Source: JAFARZ01 sp035651595
GTDB lineage: Bacteria > Actinomycetota > Actinomycetes > Streptosporangiales > Streptosporangiaceae
NCBI GenBank assembly: GCA_035651595.1
Contig: DASRFJ010000094.1
Location: 1 to 54,156, forward strand
Direction of reading: 5' to 3'
Length of the DNA: 54,156 nucleotides
Part shown: positions 15,571 to 23,311 of the stretch, piece by piece
How positions within the stretch are numbered: the first letter of the stretch is position 1
Layout: each line of letters begins with the position of its first letter
Position numbers and translations under genes: made by a program
Notes under the pieces: generated by a model
Told to the model about the DNA's origin: nothing
The model's database searches: none
What the model saw: only the letters and a program-made list of their open reading frames with translations

Positions 15571-17546
15571 GACGGTGGCACCTCCTTGACCGTGTGGGGG
15601 TAGAGCAGGAGGTCGTGGGTGCCGGGGTCGAGCCGGATCACCTGGTTGATCAGCTGGCCGGCGCTGTCGCGCCAGCGCAGCCGCACCGTCACCGGGCCAT
15701 GGTAAGAACCGAGGCCGAAGTACACCTCGAAACTCCGCTTACCGCCGCTCCCGCTGCCGCCGTCTAGCTGTGAGATCTGCTCGTGCCCGGGAAAGGAGAG
15801 CTGCACGCTCGTCCCGTATGCCGGAGTGCCGGGTCCGGCCAGGCCGGTGCCGGGCGTACCGGCGGCCGGCCGGTACAGCTCCAGGCCCAGGTAGTTGCCG
15901 AGGTCTGGTGACGCGTTGGCGTAGAAGGCGGGCGGTCCCCACTGCCGTGCGAGCGCGAAATCCAGCCGGCCGCCGGCGCGGGTATCCGCCGTGGCGATGC
16001 CCCTGGTCGGTACCGGCACGCACAGGCCTAGTTGCCTGCTGATGTTGACATAGCCGGCTCCGTACGCCTTCGCGTAGAACGCGAGGCACTGATGCCCGGC
16101 GATATCGTCCCCCGGTTCCACGAGAGGCCAGTCCGCGGGGTTGGTGAGCAGATCATCGTTGCTCATCGCCAGCTCTTGCAGCCAGGCCCAGCGATTGATC
16201 TTTCCCAGTACGAAGCCGTCGGTCTGGACGATGCCGAGATCCCCGCTGTTGCGGAAGTCGCCCATCTTGATATCCCAGCCCCAGCCGGTCCAGGCCAGCC
16301 CCAGTTGCTCCGCGTCCTGAGCGAACGGCGCGTATCCGCGGGCGAGATCCCGCCGCATTTGCGCGTCGCTCGCCGCGGTATTCATGAAGACGAAATTGCT
16401 CTCCTGGAGGCCCCAGGCGGTCGTGATGTTGCTCACCGTCATGTCGAACATCCCGGTGTCGCTCAGGTCGCCGAAATCGACACCCATCCCTTTGAACGAG
16501 TCCTTGCCGAGAACGAATGACTTCGGGGTGGTCGGGGTCCGGCTGCCAACCGCGACCGCGAACTTGATGTGCCCGGGCGTCGATTCGTTGTAGAGCAGAT
16601 GATCGGGTCCGAAGTCATTGGCTATGTAGAGATCGGGGAGCCCGTTACCGGTCAGGTCCGCCGTTGCCGCGGCCAGGGTCCAGCCGGTCGCATCGGCGTA
16701 CGGAATGGCTCCGGGCACTTCCTGATAAGTGACCGTTGGATCGGGCCCGGCCGTGCCGCCCGTGCGGCGGAATATGTAGTCACCACCGCCGTTCTGCGCG
16801 TTGGACAGCGACGAGGTCATCTGCACGTTATTGATGCCGCCGGGATCGAGCACCGCCGAATCCGGGAAGTAGTTCCCGATGAACAGGTCCGGGTGCCCGG
16901 TGCCGTCGAAGCCCGCGACGGCGACCGCGTTGGTATTCCAGTCCGGTCCGGAATACGTCCCGTTCGCCGAGGCTTCCGGCAGCAGTTCGACCGGCCGGTA
17001 GGCGGCCGCTGACGGCCGCGCCGCCGTCGACCGGGCCAGGAAGAAGATCGGGGACCTGCCCCAGTAAAAGACGAGGAAGTCGGTCCTGCCGTCGCCGTTG
17101 AAGTCGCCGGGGACACATCCCATCGGCGCCATCGAATCGTTCACCGGCAGCGGCACGGCGTCCAGCACAAACGGGGTGAAGCGGTCGGCGGCCGGCGCGG
17201 TCGGGGCGTACGTCACCACGATGTCGTTTGTCCGGGTGTCCACGACGCACATTCCGTCGTCTTTGCCGTGGCCCGTGACATCGGCCAGTGCGATGCTGGC
17301 GCCCATCGACGATATCCACGCCTGCACGTGGCGATATGCGGGGTTTACCTCGCGGGTCGTCTGGGCGGGGCGATAGCCAGGCGGCATCGCGATCGGCATC
17401 GCGGTGAACTTGTAGTCCGCCGCGATCCGTTCTGCCGCGGCGCCGGAAACCTGTGAGATCTGCGCCGCGAAAAACAACGCGGCGAATATCATCAAGGCGG
17501 AAATTGCGGGAACGAGGCGGCGCAGGCTGGCTCGGGAAATCGGCAT
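15567..17546 (-). CDS. UnbV/ASPIC-type FG-GAP repeat protein
   Basis: The 659-aa protein begins with a signal or anchor segment (basic MPISRASLRR, then a hydrophobic run to about residue 35), so it works outside the membrane. At least six FG-GAP/VCBS-like repeats carry calcium-type loops, such as GDFNGDGRTDFL, AGFDGTGHPDLF and ADLTGNGLPDLY, consistent with a beta-propeller. The C-terminal 110 residues are an ASPIC/UnbV domain (GTSVQLSFPGHEQISQLDGG, then FGLGSYHGPVTVRLRW). UnbV-UnbU pairs are conserved in enediyne clusters but also occur elsewhere; no enediyne PKS is present here. The UnbU-like gene overlaps by 4 nt, and an unknown gene lies 70 nt upstream across a hairpin. Confidence 0.8.
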   Translation of the reverse strand: MPISRASLRRLVPAISALMIFAALFFAAQISQVSGAAAERIAADYKFTAMPIAMPPGYRPAQTTREVNPAYRHVQAWISSMGASIALADVTGHGKDDGMCVVDTRTNDIVVTYAPTAPAADRFTPFVLDAVPLPVNDSMAPMGCVPGDFNGDGRTDFLVFYWGRSPIFFLARSTAARPSAAAYRPVELLPEASANGTYSGPDWNTNAVAVAGFDGTGHPDLFIGNYFPDSAVLDPGGINNVQMTSSLSNAQNGGGDYIFRRTGGTAGPDPTVTYQEVPGAIPYADATGWTLAAATADLTGNGLPDLYIANDFGPDHLLYNESTPGHIKFAVAVGSRTPTTPKSFVLGKDSFKGMGVDFGDLSDTGMFDMTVSNITTAWGLQESNFVFMNTAASDAQMRRDLARGYAPFAQDAEQLGLAWTGWGWDIKMGDFRNSGDLGIVQTDGFVLGKINRWAWLQELAMSNDDLLTNPADWPLVEPGDDIAGHQCLAFYAKAYGAGYVNISRQLGLCVPVPTRGIATADTRAGGRLDFALARQWGPPAFYANASPDLGNYLGLELYRPAAGTPGTGLAGPGTPAYGTSVQLSFPGHEQISQLDGGSGSGGKRSFEVYFGLGSYHGPVTVRLRWRDSAGQLINQVIRLDPGTHDLLLYPHTVKEVPPS

Positions 17547-17572
17547 TATCGGCCCCCAAGGCGGCGGTGATA

Positions 17573-17602
17573 GCGGCCCTGCCAGCTAAGGCTGGCGGGC
17601 CG
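17573..17602 (-). terminator. Intercistronic hairpin between the 183-aa and UnbV-like genes
   Basis: GCGGCCCTGCCAGC and GCTGGCGGGCCGC pair with one bulge around a TAAG loop. It lies downstream of the 183-aa gene stop and upstream of the UnbV-like start on the minus strand. It could be a partial terminator or an mRNA-stabilising hairpin that raises the first gene's expression relative to the other two. Confidence 0.5.
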
Positions 17603-17616
17603 CCATCCCGCGAAAG

Positions 17617-18168
17617 TCAGGCAGTGGGCGGATTGACCGTGACCGGGAAGGTACTGATTGTCGCCAGGACCGGGCCGGGGTTGTTGATGTCCTCAAGCTC
17701 GATCGGCTCGACGAGCTGGTAGACGTCGTTCTGCGGCGGGAAGCTGGTCACGTTGGGGTTGCGCAGGATCGGCGGACCAGGGTTCGGCGGGATCACGGGC
17801 TGGAGCCTGACGTTCGGCAGCAGGTTGGGGATCTCCACGACGATGTCGACGATCATGTCCTGGATGGCGGGGAAGGGCACGCCGGGGGTGATCGGCCGGA
17901 GAGTGCTCGGTGGTGGCTGGCGAGTGGGGTGCTTGATGACGGAGATCGCGCCGATTGTGGCGCCCACTCCGTTCGAGACGTGCTCCTGGACGAGGAGCTC
18001 CACGAGGTTGACGGCGCCCTGCAGGTACTGGGCGACCACGTTGGGGTCTAGGCCTACGGTCAGGTGACCGGTGAAATCCGCAACGTACTGCCGGCCGGCG
18101 ACCGCCAACTGCACCGCCGCGGCCTGGCATGGGCAGGTGAGCAGAGTCTGTTCGAAGCTACTGGTCAT
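17617..18168 (-). CDS. Uncharacterised 183-aa protein upstream of the UnbV/UnbU pair
   Basis: I do not recognise this protein. It has no clear signal peptide or membrane segment. The first 70 residues look helical with a CPC motif at 12-14; the middle and end are rich in Pro, Ile and Val (PPNPGPPILRNPNV, PVTVNPPTA) and look extended or beta. A strong AAGGAGGT site precedes the ATG, suggesting high expression. It is first in the minus-strand unit with the UnbV-like and UnbU-like genes, 70 nt ahead of the former with a hairpin between. Its position suggests a partner or substrate of that pair, but this is inference. Confidence 0.7.
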   Translation of the reverse strand: MTSSFEQTLLTCPCQAAAVQLAVAGRQYVADFTGHLTVGLDPNVVAQYLQGAVNLVELLVQEHVSNGVGATIGAISVIKHPTRQPPPSTLRPITPGVPFPAIQDMIVDIVVEIPNLLPNVRLQPVIPPNPGPPILRNPNVTSFPPQNDVYQLVEPIELEDINNPGPVLATISTFPVTVNPPTA

Positions 18169-18583
18169 CTTTCTGGACTACCTCCTTATCACGTGTTCGA
18201 CTTATTGCTTGTCCGATTTGAGGGGACATTTCACAGCAGCCACCGGGGGGGTAATTCCCGGCAACTGCTCGACAAAGGCGGCATAGGATGAATTAACCAG
18301 ACATACGGCTACTCCCCCTCTGGTGATCCTGCTCGGAATGCTGCCCCTTATCCGCATTCCCGCCTATACCCGGGCTTGCTAGAAAATTGTGCCCTTGGCA
18401 TTCCCGCGGAGGCGTGCTACGTTGAGCAACTTTCTCGCATTGGGATCACAAATTATGACCTTAGGGACGTAAGTCCAGAAAGTAGAACGGATACCTTTAA
18501 ATCGTCGTCGGCTGGTGCCGGGGGTGCGGTGAACAACCGTCGTGTGTTTCGCTGCGGGGGGCGTCCGCCGTGGGTGCGGTGCC

Positions 18584-18619
18584 GGGTGTCGCGCTGGGTG
18601 TCGCGCTGGGTGTCGCGCA
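18584..18619 (+). repeat. 12-bp tandem repeat upstream of lsr2
   Basis: GGGTGTCGCGCT is repeated three times in a row, the last unit ending in CA rather than CT. It lies about 210-240 nt before the lsr2 start. Confidence 0.8.
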
Positions 18620-18666
18620 GGGCCGAGGTTGGCGTGGCTGCCTGGCCGGGGGGTCCAGCCCGGGCG

Positions 18667-18717
18667 GGCCTGGCCGGGCCTGCCGGGCTGGCCGGGCTGG
18701 CCGGGCCTGCCTGGCCG
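18667..18717 (+). repeat. GCCGGGCTG-type tandem repeat upstream of lsr2
   Basis: About five imperfect copies of a 9-bp unit (GCCGGGCTG or GCCGGGCCT) follow each other. The tract is strongly G/C-biased and could form alternative structures on transcription. Confidence 0.75.
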
Positions 18718-18825
18718 CTGATCAGGCATGACCCGATTCCGGAGCAGCTAACGGGGTATCTGCACATCGCAGATGCGCTGATCATCTACGCTGTGCACCA
18801 ATCCCGAGAAGAGCGGAGCAGGCCA

Positions 18826-19161
18826 GTGGCTCAGAAGATACAGACGTTGTTCATCGACGACCTGGACGGCAGCGAGGCTGCCGGTACGGTCCGGTTCGGG
18901 CTGGATGGTACTGAGTACGAGATCGACCTCACCACAGAGCATGCCGATGCGCTGCGCAAGTCACTGGCGCCGTACGTGGCAGCGGCTCGCCGGAACTCAA
19001 GTACGCTGCGGCCTGCCCGCCCGCGGCGGCGGTCCCCCGCGAGCGGGGTGGACAACACCGAAGTCCGTGCCTGGGCAAGGTCGCAAGGCATGGACGTCAA
19101 GGACCGCGGGCGGATACCGGCGGAACTCGTGGTCAAGTTCAAGGCGGCATCCGACAGCTAG
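18826..19161 (+). CDS. lsr2: Lsr2 nucleoid-associated protein
   Basis: The 111-aa protein matches Lsr2. The N-terminal dimerisation domain starts VAQKIQTLFIDDLDG and contains VRFGLDGTEYEIDL; a basic linker follows at about residues 62-75; the C-terminal DNA-binding domain has RAWARSQGMDVKDRGRIP, where the RGR is the AT-hook-like minor-groove contact. Lsr2 silences AT-rich, often horizontally acquired DNA in actinobacteria. The start is GTG at 18826. A much longer in-frame extension upstream is low complexity and rejected. Actinomycetes usually carry a main and an accessory lsr2 copy; which one this is cannot be told here. Confidence 0.92.
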   Translation: MAQKIQTLFIDDLDGSEAAGTVRFGLDGTEYEIDLTTEHADALRKSLAPYVAAARRNSSTLRPARPRRRSPASGVDNTEVRAWARSQGMDVKDRGRIPAELVVKFKAASDS

Positions 19162-19297
19162 CGGTGATCCGACGGTCGTGCGGGGGCGGGTCGGGGCCGG
19201 GCGGGCAGAGCGGACTCGGGCGCGGTTTGTCACCAGGACCGTAGCCCGTGCCGCAGCCCGGCCTCAGGTGCTCTGCTAGCCGTACCGGTTTTCGTCG

Positions 19298-19768
19298 CTA
19301 GTACCAGTTCTGGTACATGTTGCCTCTTGCCCAGGGATCGCTGCAGTAGACATCTCCGTTGGCGTTGCTGTCGAGAACGCAGCCGCCGCTGACGCTTTCG
19401 AACATCGTGCCGTAGTCTCCGCCGAGCTCATACCAGAGATCCCAACCGTAGATGTTGTCACAGCTATCGGTGTAGACCGCGACGTATTCAGTCAGGCAGA
19501 GCCCGGTCTGCTTGTCCTGCAACCTCCATTGACCATTGCCGACGTAGATCTCGTTCCAGTTCTGGTAGTTCCCGCCGTTACAGGGAAGGGTGTAGATGTC
19601 CTGCTGGTAGTTGCTGTCCAAGCAGCGGTTAGTCGCGGCATCCGCCCAGCTGAAGATGGACGTTTTGCCGGAACTCGCGTGGGCGGCCGGAGCAATGCTG
19701 ACGCCGAGGATGGCCACCAGAACTGCGATGCCTGACAGCAGGAGTCTGCTCTGCCAACGAGTACGCAC
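19298..19768 (-). CDS. Secreted ricin-type lectin protein
   Basis: The 156-aa protein has a signal peptide (to about residue 32, AAHAS). The mature part is a ricin-B-like beta-trefoil, slightly short for three full subdomains. It contains RCLDSN, repeated Q-x-W-type motifs (NYQNW, GQWRLQD, MYQNW), GLCLTEY and paired Cys. Such modules bind galactose- or xylose-containing glycans. There is no attached catalytic domain, so this is a free-standing lectin. It converges on lsr2 across 136 nt. Codon use is a little less GC-biased than in neighbours. Confidence 0.82.
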   Translation of the reverse strand: MRTRWQSRLLLSGIAVLVAILGVSIAPAAHASSGKTSIFSWADAATNRCLDSNYQQDIYTLPCNGGNYQNWNEIYVGNGQWRLQDKQTGLCLTEYVAVYTDSCDNIYGWDLWYELGGDYGTMFESVSGGCVLDSNANGDVYCSDPWARGNMYQNWY

Positions 19769-20137
19769 AGTCGCTACCTCCGATCACGGCACATGCCGAA
19801 ACTCGAGGGAAACCTAGCAGGCGCGGGAAACCGGCAGATAGGACCCGGGACGCCAACCTTTCCCGCCAGATCGCCGGCATCCTCCGGGCTGCGATGCGGC
19901 GGAGGCAGCGGAGACCGGATCGGCACTTCTAGGGGTTGGCCCGGACCCGTCCGCCGGCTGAGGCGCGGGGCACCTCACCCCTGCGCGTGCCGCTGTGGAT
20001 CAGCCATGGCATCAGCCACGGCATCTGGTCGGTCGGGACCAGGCTAGTAGTTGGCTAGCATGCCATCGAAACGGCCAGTCTTGCGGCAGCAGCGGCGGAA
20101 AGCGACGGCCTGAGCCGCACGGGCACAAGTCGGCTTC
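19769..20137. other. 369-nt gap without recognised gene
   Basis: This stretch lies upstream of the lectin gene and downstream of the four-helix protein gene, both minus strand. It probably holds the lectin promoter. A short near-repeat (CAGCCATGGCATCAGCCACGGCATC) sits near 20000. Nothing else could be supported. Confidence 0.4.
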
Positions 20138-20644
20138 TTATCCCCGCCGGGTTATCCCGGTAACTACCCATGCCCGGCCAAGTGCACTGCAATACAAAGC
20201 GACGATGACGAGGACCAAAGCATGTTGCAACGTGGCACTCCGGGCGTCCGCCAGGAGCGCTACGGCGAGGCCGAGCTGCACCGAGTAGGCCCCTATCGAA
20301 ATTGACGCGAAGGCGATATTCAGCTCTCTAGTCTGAGAGCTGGAGGAGAAATTTCCAGCTCGCTTTGCCCTCGGTATCAAACGTTTGGTGGCCAGGAGGC
20401 CAACCACCGCCATGGCAAGGCTTGATACCCCGAGGACTACTGAGCCTCCGGTCAAAGCCACCATCGAGACCATGAAGATGTCGACCAGGGCAACAAACGC
20501 GCTCCCTGCCAGCACGGTTCGCAACTCCCGGGTTGTCGGGTTCGCGTCATCCGCGTTGACGACCGACACGGCGACGACCAGCAACCCCAGGATGGCAGCG
20601 GACGCACCCGCACTCGTGATGAAGAAGCTCTCATAGTGGCCCAC
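20138..20644 (-). CDS. Four-helix membrane protein, family member 1
   Basis: The 168-aa protein has four hydrophobic segments (about residues 10-32, 45-82 as a pair or long hairpin, 108-130 and 140-160). A conserved opening YESFFITSAGASAAILGLL and a loop acidic/basic pattern (NPTTRELRTVLAGSAFVALVDIF) recur in the protein encoded at 24274-24909: YASFFTAAASVAGALTGLL and HQAIAATAFTALIDALF. The two are paralogues of one small integral membrane family of unknown function. No operon partner is visible. Confidence 0.75.
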   Translation of the reverse strand: MGHYESFFITSAGASAAILGLLVVAVSVVNADDANPTTRELRTVLAGSAFVALVDIFMVSMVALTGGSVVLGVSSLAMAVVGLLATKRLIPRAKRAGNFSSSSQTRELNIAFASISIGAYSVQLGLAVALLADARSATLQHALVLVIVALYCSALGRAWVVTGITRRG

Positions 20645-20783
20645 GCGACATCACCCTATCGGGCATCGGCTGCTCACCTGCCTGGCTTGCCCGACCGCAG
20701 GGGTGCGGCACACTCGTAGCACGACGTTAGCCGCGTCCGCGATCCCGATGTAATTGCTGTCATCTGAGTTCCCGTTCATGACC

Positions 20784-20921
20784 TCAAGCGCCGCGGCATG
20801 GTCGGCCGCGAACCGGCGTGCAGCCGACCGCCGCGATCACCTCGGCGGCAGCCTGATGCTCGGCGTAAGCCTCGTTGAGGCTCGCCAGGACGGCGCTGGT
20901 GTCAACGATGATCGCCGTCAT
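20784..20921 (-). pseudogene. Truncated PIN-domain (VapC-like) toxin remnant
   Basis: A 45-codon frame starts MTAIIVDTSAVLASL with NEAYAEHQAAAEVI following. This is the N-terminal third of a PIN-domain ribonuclease, including the first catalytic Asp in the DTSA motif, behind a GGGGGAT ribosome binding site. After about residue 31 the sequence departs from the family and stops, so the remaining acidic residues are absent. No VapB-type antitoxin is recognisable upstream. It was a toxin gene and is now a fragment. The flanking 20645-21111 gap holds nothing else that I can support. Confidence 0.7.
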
Positions 20922-21111
20922 CACCGAAGCATCCCCCGGCATGAGCGGAAGCTGACGCGGGGCGGCAGAGGTTTACGATTGATAGACACTATAATTCAGG
21001 TGATGGGCCATTCGGCGTGCCCGGACATGTCCTTTAGAGGTTCTGCACCATCTCGGCACATGCCAGTTGCGGCGCAGAATTGCGGCGCCCGCTGGCAGGC
21101 GAGCATAACGG

Positions 21112-21528
21112 CTAGTTGTGCACGTCCACACATGGCTCGCCGACGTTGTGGTATTGCCCGCTCGCGAACTGCCAGCCAGTGGCGCAGTATTTACCCGCTG
21201 GCTCGTTCGCGTGCGGCGACCACGTGCAGTAGATCGTCTGCAAAGGACCGATCGTGGTGGCCGCACAGTTCTTGATTACGCCGTGCGGGCCACTGAGCTC
21301 GATGTGCACATGGCGCTGGGTGCCGGTGCCCGCGTTGTGGAGCGACCCTTGAATAGAATTTATGTGGCGGCCGGAGCCGTTTACGCTGACGCAGACGTCG
21401 AATGGGCGGCTGATTCCTGCGCAGCTCCTGGCGGACGCCAGCGCCTGGTGTGCCGGAAATACGGAGAAGCCGGCTGCCAGGACCATCGCGCCTATGATGA
21501 ATCCGGGCCGCGCTCCGTGGCTGAACAC
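21112..21528 (-). CDS. Secreted protein of unknown function
   Basis: The 138-aa protein has a signal peptide: GFIIGAMVLAAGFSVF, then AHQALA as a cleavage context near residue 31. The mature domain is about 105 residues with six Cys (disulfide bonding is likely) and alternating beta-type strands such as RHVHIELSGPHG and TIYCTWSPHANEPAG. I do not recognise the family. The start is GTG at 21528, supported by AAGGAG 8 nt upstream. The region upstream is broken DNA with short direct repeats, so its promoter may be newly formed. Confidence 0.65.
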   Translation of the reverse strand: MFSHGARPGFIIGAMVLAAGFSVFPAHQALASARSCAGISRPFDVCVSVNGSGRHINSIQGSLHNAGTGTQRHVHIELSGPHGVIKNCAATTIGPLQTIYCTWSPHANEPAGKYCATGWQFASGQYHNVGEPCVDVHN

Positions 21529-21630
21529 GTCACAAACTCCTTTCGGGAAACCGCGAGACGATCATCCCAGCCCTCCTCGGACAGGCTGTGCCGCACAGTC
21601 TTGTCGCTCCGGGGCGTCTGGACCATGAGG

Positions 21631-21671
21631 AGTCACCGGCAGTCTGACCTGAAGAGTCACCGGCAATCCGA
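21631..21671 (+). repeat. Short direct repeat beside the TPR fragment
   Basis: AGTCACCGGCAGTCTGA (21631-21647) recurs 24 nt later as AGTCACCGGCAATCCGA (21655-21671). The second copy contains the stop of the TPR fragment, so this may mark a recombination junction. Confidence 0.7.
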
Positions 21672-21830
21672 CAGATTTCCCAGGAGCCACGACGCATGAG
21701 CAGACCAGTCCGCGTCGCCTGCCTCGATCGCTTCCCGGTAAAGCGCCTCCGCGCCTTCGGGGTCATCCCGGCGCAGCATGCCCGCCAGTCCGGCCATCGC
21801 CGCAGCCGCCCAGGCCGCATCACGATTCGG
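21657..21830 (-). pseudogene. Fragment of a TPR/Sel1-repeat protein
   Basis: The minus-strand frame reads AAMAGLAGMLRRDDPEGAEA, then LYREAIEAGDADWSAHASW and LLGNLSDCR before a stop. This is one tetratricopeptide-type repeat plus the start of the next, in the style of long actinobacterial TPR proteins. A stop lies just upstream and no start or ribosome binding site is present. It is the remains of a larger gene. The rest of the gap, 21831-21981, shows nothing. Confidence 0.6.
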
Positions 21831-21981
21831 CCGTCAAAGGAGGGTCCGGAGGGACCTGATGCAGATGAACGGCTGGTCCACCCCGCAGATGCGGGCCGGC
21901 CGCTGGAAGCGCGCCCGAAATGGGTTTCTGGCGCAGGGCGGTACGTGCTGCGCCGGGAGGCTTGGCGTACAGGCGGCGCCG

Positions 21982-22911
21982 TTACTGCCCGATCTGCAGC
22001 ACGATCTTGCCGCGGGTGTGCCGGCCCGCGACCCGGGTCAGCGCCTCGCGGGCCTGGTCCAGCGGCAGCACCGCCTCGACTTGGGGACGCAGCGTGCCGG
22101 CGTCGACCAGGCGGCTGAGTGCCTCCAGCCGCGCCCGGCCGCCGTGGGCGGCGAACGACTCGCCGGTGATGCCCCGCTCCAGCTGAGCGGGCGGACCTTG
22201 CAGGACAATCGAGATCACCCGGCCGCCGTCGCGGACCGCGCCGATGGCCTGGTCGCGGGTCTGGGCCCCGGCGCAGTCCAGCAGCAAATCGACGCCGCCG
22301 GGAACCACGGCCCGCACCTGCCGGGCCCAGTCCGCGGCGTGGTAATCGAACACCGCGCTGGCGCCCAGGCCCCGCAGGTACTCATGGTTGCCCGGGCTGG
22401 CCACGCCTAGCGGACGGGCGCCCAGGGCCGCCGCGATCTGCACGGCGGCGGTACCCACCCCTCCGGCGGCGGCGGTGATGAGCACGGTCTGGCCGGCCTG
22501 CAGCCGCCCCCGGTCCACCAGGCCCTCATAGGCGGTCCCGCCGCCGATCACCAGCCCGGCCGCCTCGGCGAAGCTCGCCCGGCCGGGCATCGGGGCCAGC
22601 CGGTCCGCCGACGCCAGCACCAGCTCGGCGAACCCGCCCCCCGCCGGGAACAGGCTCGCATACACCCGCTCGCCCGGCTGGGCACCGGCACCGTCACCGG
22701 CTGCCTCAACCACGCCGGCGACTTCCTGGCCCGGGACGAACGGCAAGGCAATTCCCGGGAAACCGCCGCCGAGGAACCCGACGTCCCACGGGCCGGCACC
22801 CGCGGCATGGACCCGGACCAGCACCTGTCCCGCCGCGGGTACCGGGTCGGGCAGCTCACCCAGCTCTACACTGCCGACCCCGCCCAGTTGCTGCGCCAGC
22901 GCTACTCGCAC
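21982..22911 (-). CDS. NADP-dependent MDR oxidoreductase (quinone oxidoreductase-like)
   Basis: The 309-aa protein has the GroES-like N-terminal domain (VLVRVHAAGAGPWDVG, PFVPGQEVAGVV) and a Rossmann domain (VLITAAAGGVGTAAVQIAAA near residue 145, then LGVASPGNHEYLRGLGA and VFDYHAADW). It lacks the Cys/His set of the catalytic zinc site, placing it with zeta-crystallin and quinone oxidoreductases rather than classical alcohol dehydrogenases. It probably reduces quinones or enones with NADPH. Upstream (22912-23311) is a gap without a recognised gene. Confidence 0.9.
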   Translation of the reverse strand: MRVALAQQLGGVGSVELGELPDPVPAAGQVLVRVHAAGAGPWDVGFLGGGFPGIALPFVPGQEVAGVVEAAGDGAGAQPGERVYASLFPAGGGFAELVLASADRLAPMPGRASFAEAAGLVIGGGTAYEGLVDRGRLQAGQTVLITAAAGGVGTAAVQIAAALGARPLGVASPGNHEYLRGLGASAVFDYHAADWARQVRAVVPGGVDLLLDCAGAQTRDQAIGAVRDGGRVISIVLQGPPAQLERGITGESFAAHGGRARLEALSRLVDAGTLRPQVEAVLPLDQAREALTRVAGRHTRGKIVLQIGQ

Positions 22912-23311
22912 GGCTCCGGCCTCCGCACCTTGTACTCCTGCCCCCGATGGGTCACGCCCCGGACACCACCGTACTGGGTGCTGGCCAGCCGCTGCTCAGC
23001 GGGCGAGGCGGCGGCCGGTGGCTGCCGGCTCACTGGTGACCGGCGGCTGAAGATCTCACCGTGCCGCGACGCCGGCCGCCGTCCGCGATGCGACGGACCT
23101 GTCCGCGCGTATCCACAGCCTCGATCACGCCTGCCGCTTCGCCCGCTAGCACCTGGGCGCTCGCGCCTTCCTGGTCTCCGAGCACGACAACGCGATCGCG
23201 CGGCTCGCACACCGCGTTCATCGCGAAGCCGGCCGCCGTGGCCACGTTCATCCGGCAGGCGCTGCGGTGAGTGCAGGCCGCGTTTGAGGACTCGCGGCTC
23301 GCGGTTCGGTG
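22912..23311. other. 400-nt gap, possibly decayed coding DNA
   Basis: The stretch keeps strong codon-like GC periodicity. The plus strand reads DLSARIHSLDHACRF and then, after a stop, HLGARAFLVSEHDNAIARL; a 73-codon minus-strand frame also exists. Neither matches a family I know and neither has a ribosome binding site. I read it as either decayed coding sequence or chance. Confidence 0.35.

Larger units (their letters stand above)
18169..18825. other. 657-nt divergent intergenic region with low-complexity repeats
   Basis: The left half (18175-18500) is clearly AT-richer than its surroundings and should hold divergent promoters for the 183-aa gene and for lsr2. The right half is GC-rich low-complexity DNA with two tandem-repeat tracts. 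An open frame runs in phase into lsr2 from 18376, but its translation is repeat-driven and is not believed to be protein. Confidence 0.55.

Noticed and set aside
14347..18168. Enediyne biosynthetic cluster
   Set aside because: No enediyne PKS, thioesterase cassette or other warhead genes are present; only the UnbV/UnbU-like pair matches.
18376..18825. 150-codon N-terminal extension of lsr2
   Set aside because: It consists largely of tandem-repeat translation, and Lsr2 proteins start at the VAQKIQ motif.
23030..23251. 73-codon minus-strand frame upstream of the MDR gene
   Set aside because: There is no recognised family and no ribosome binding site, and a competing plus-strand frame looks equally coding-like.
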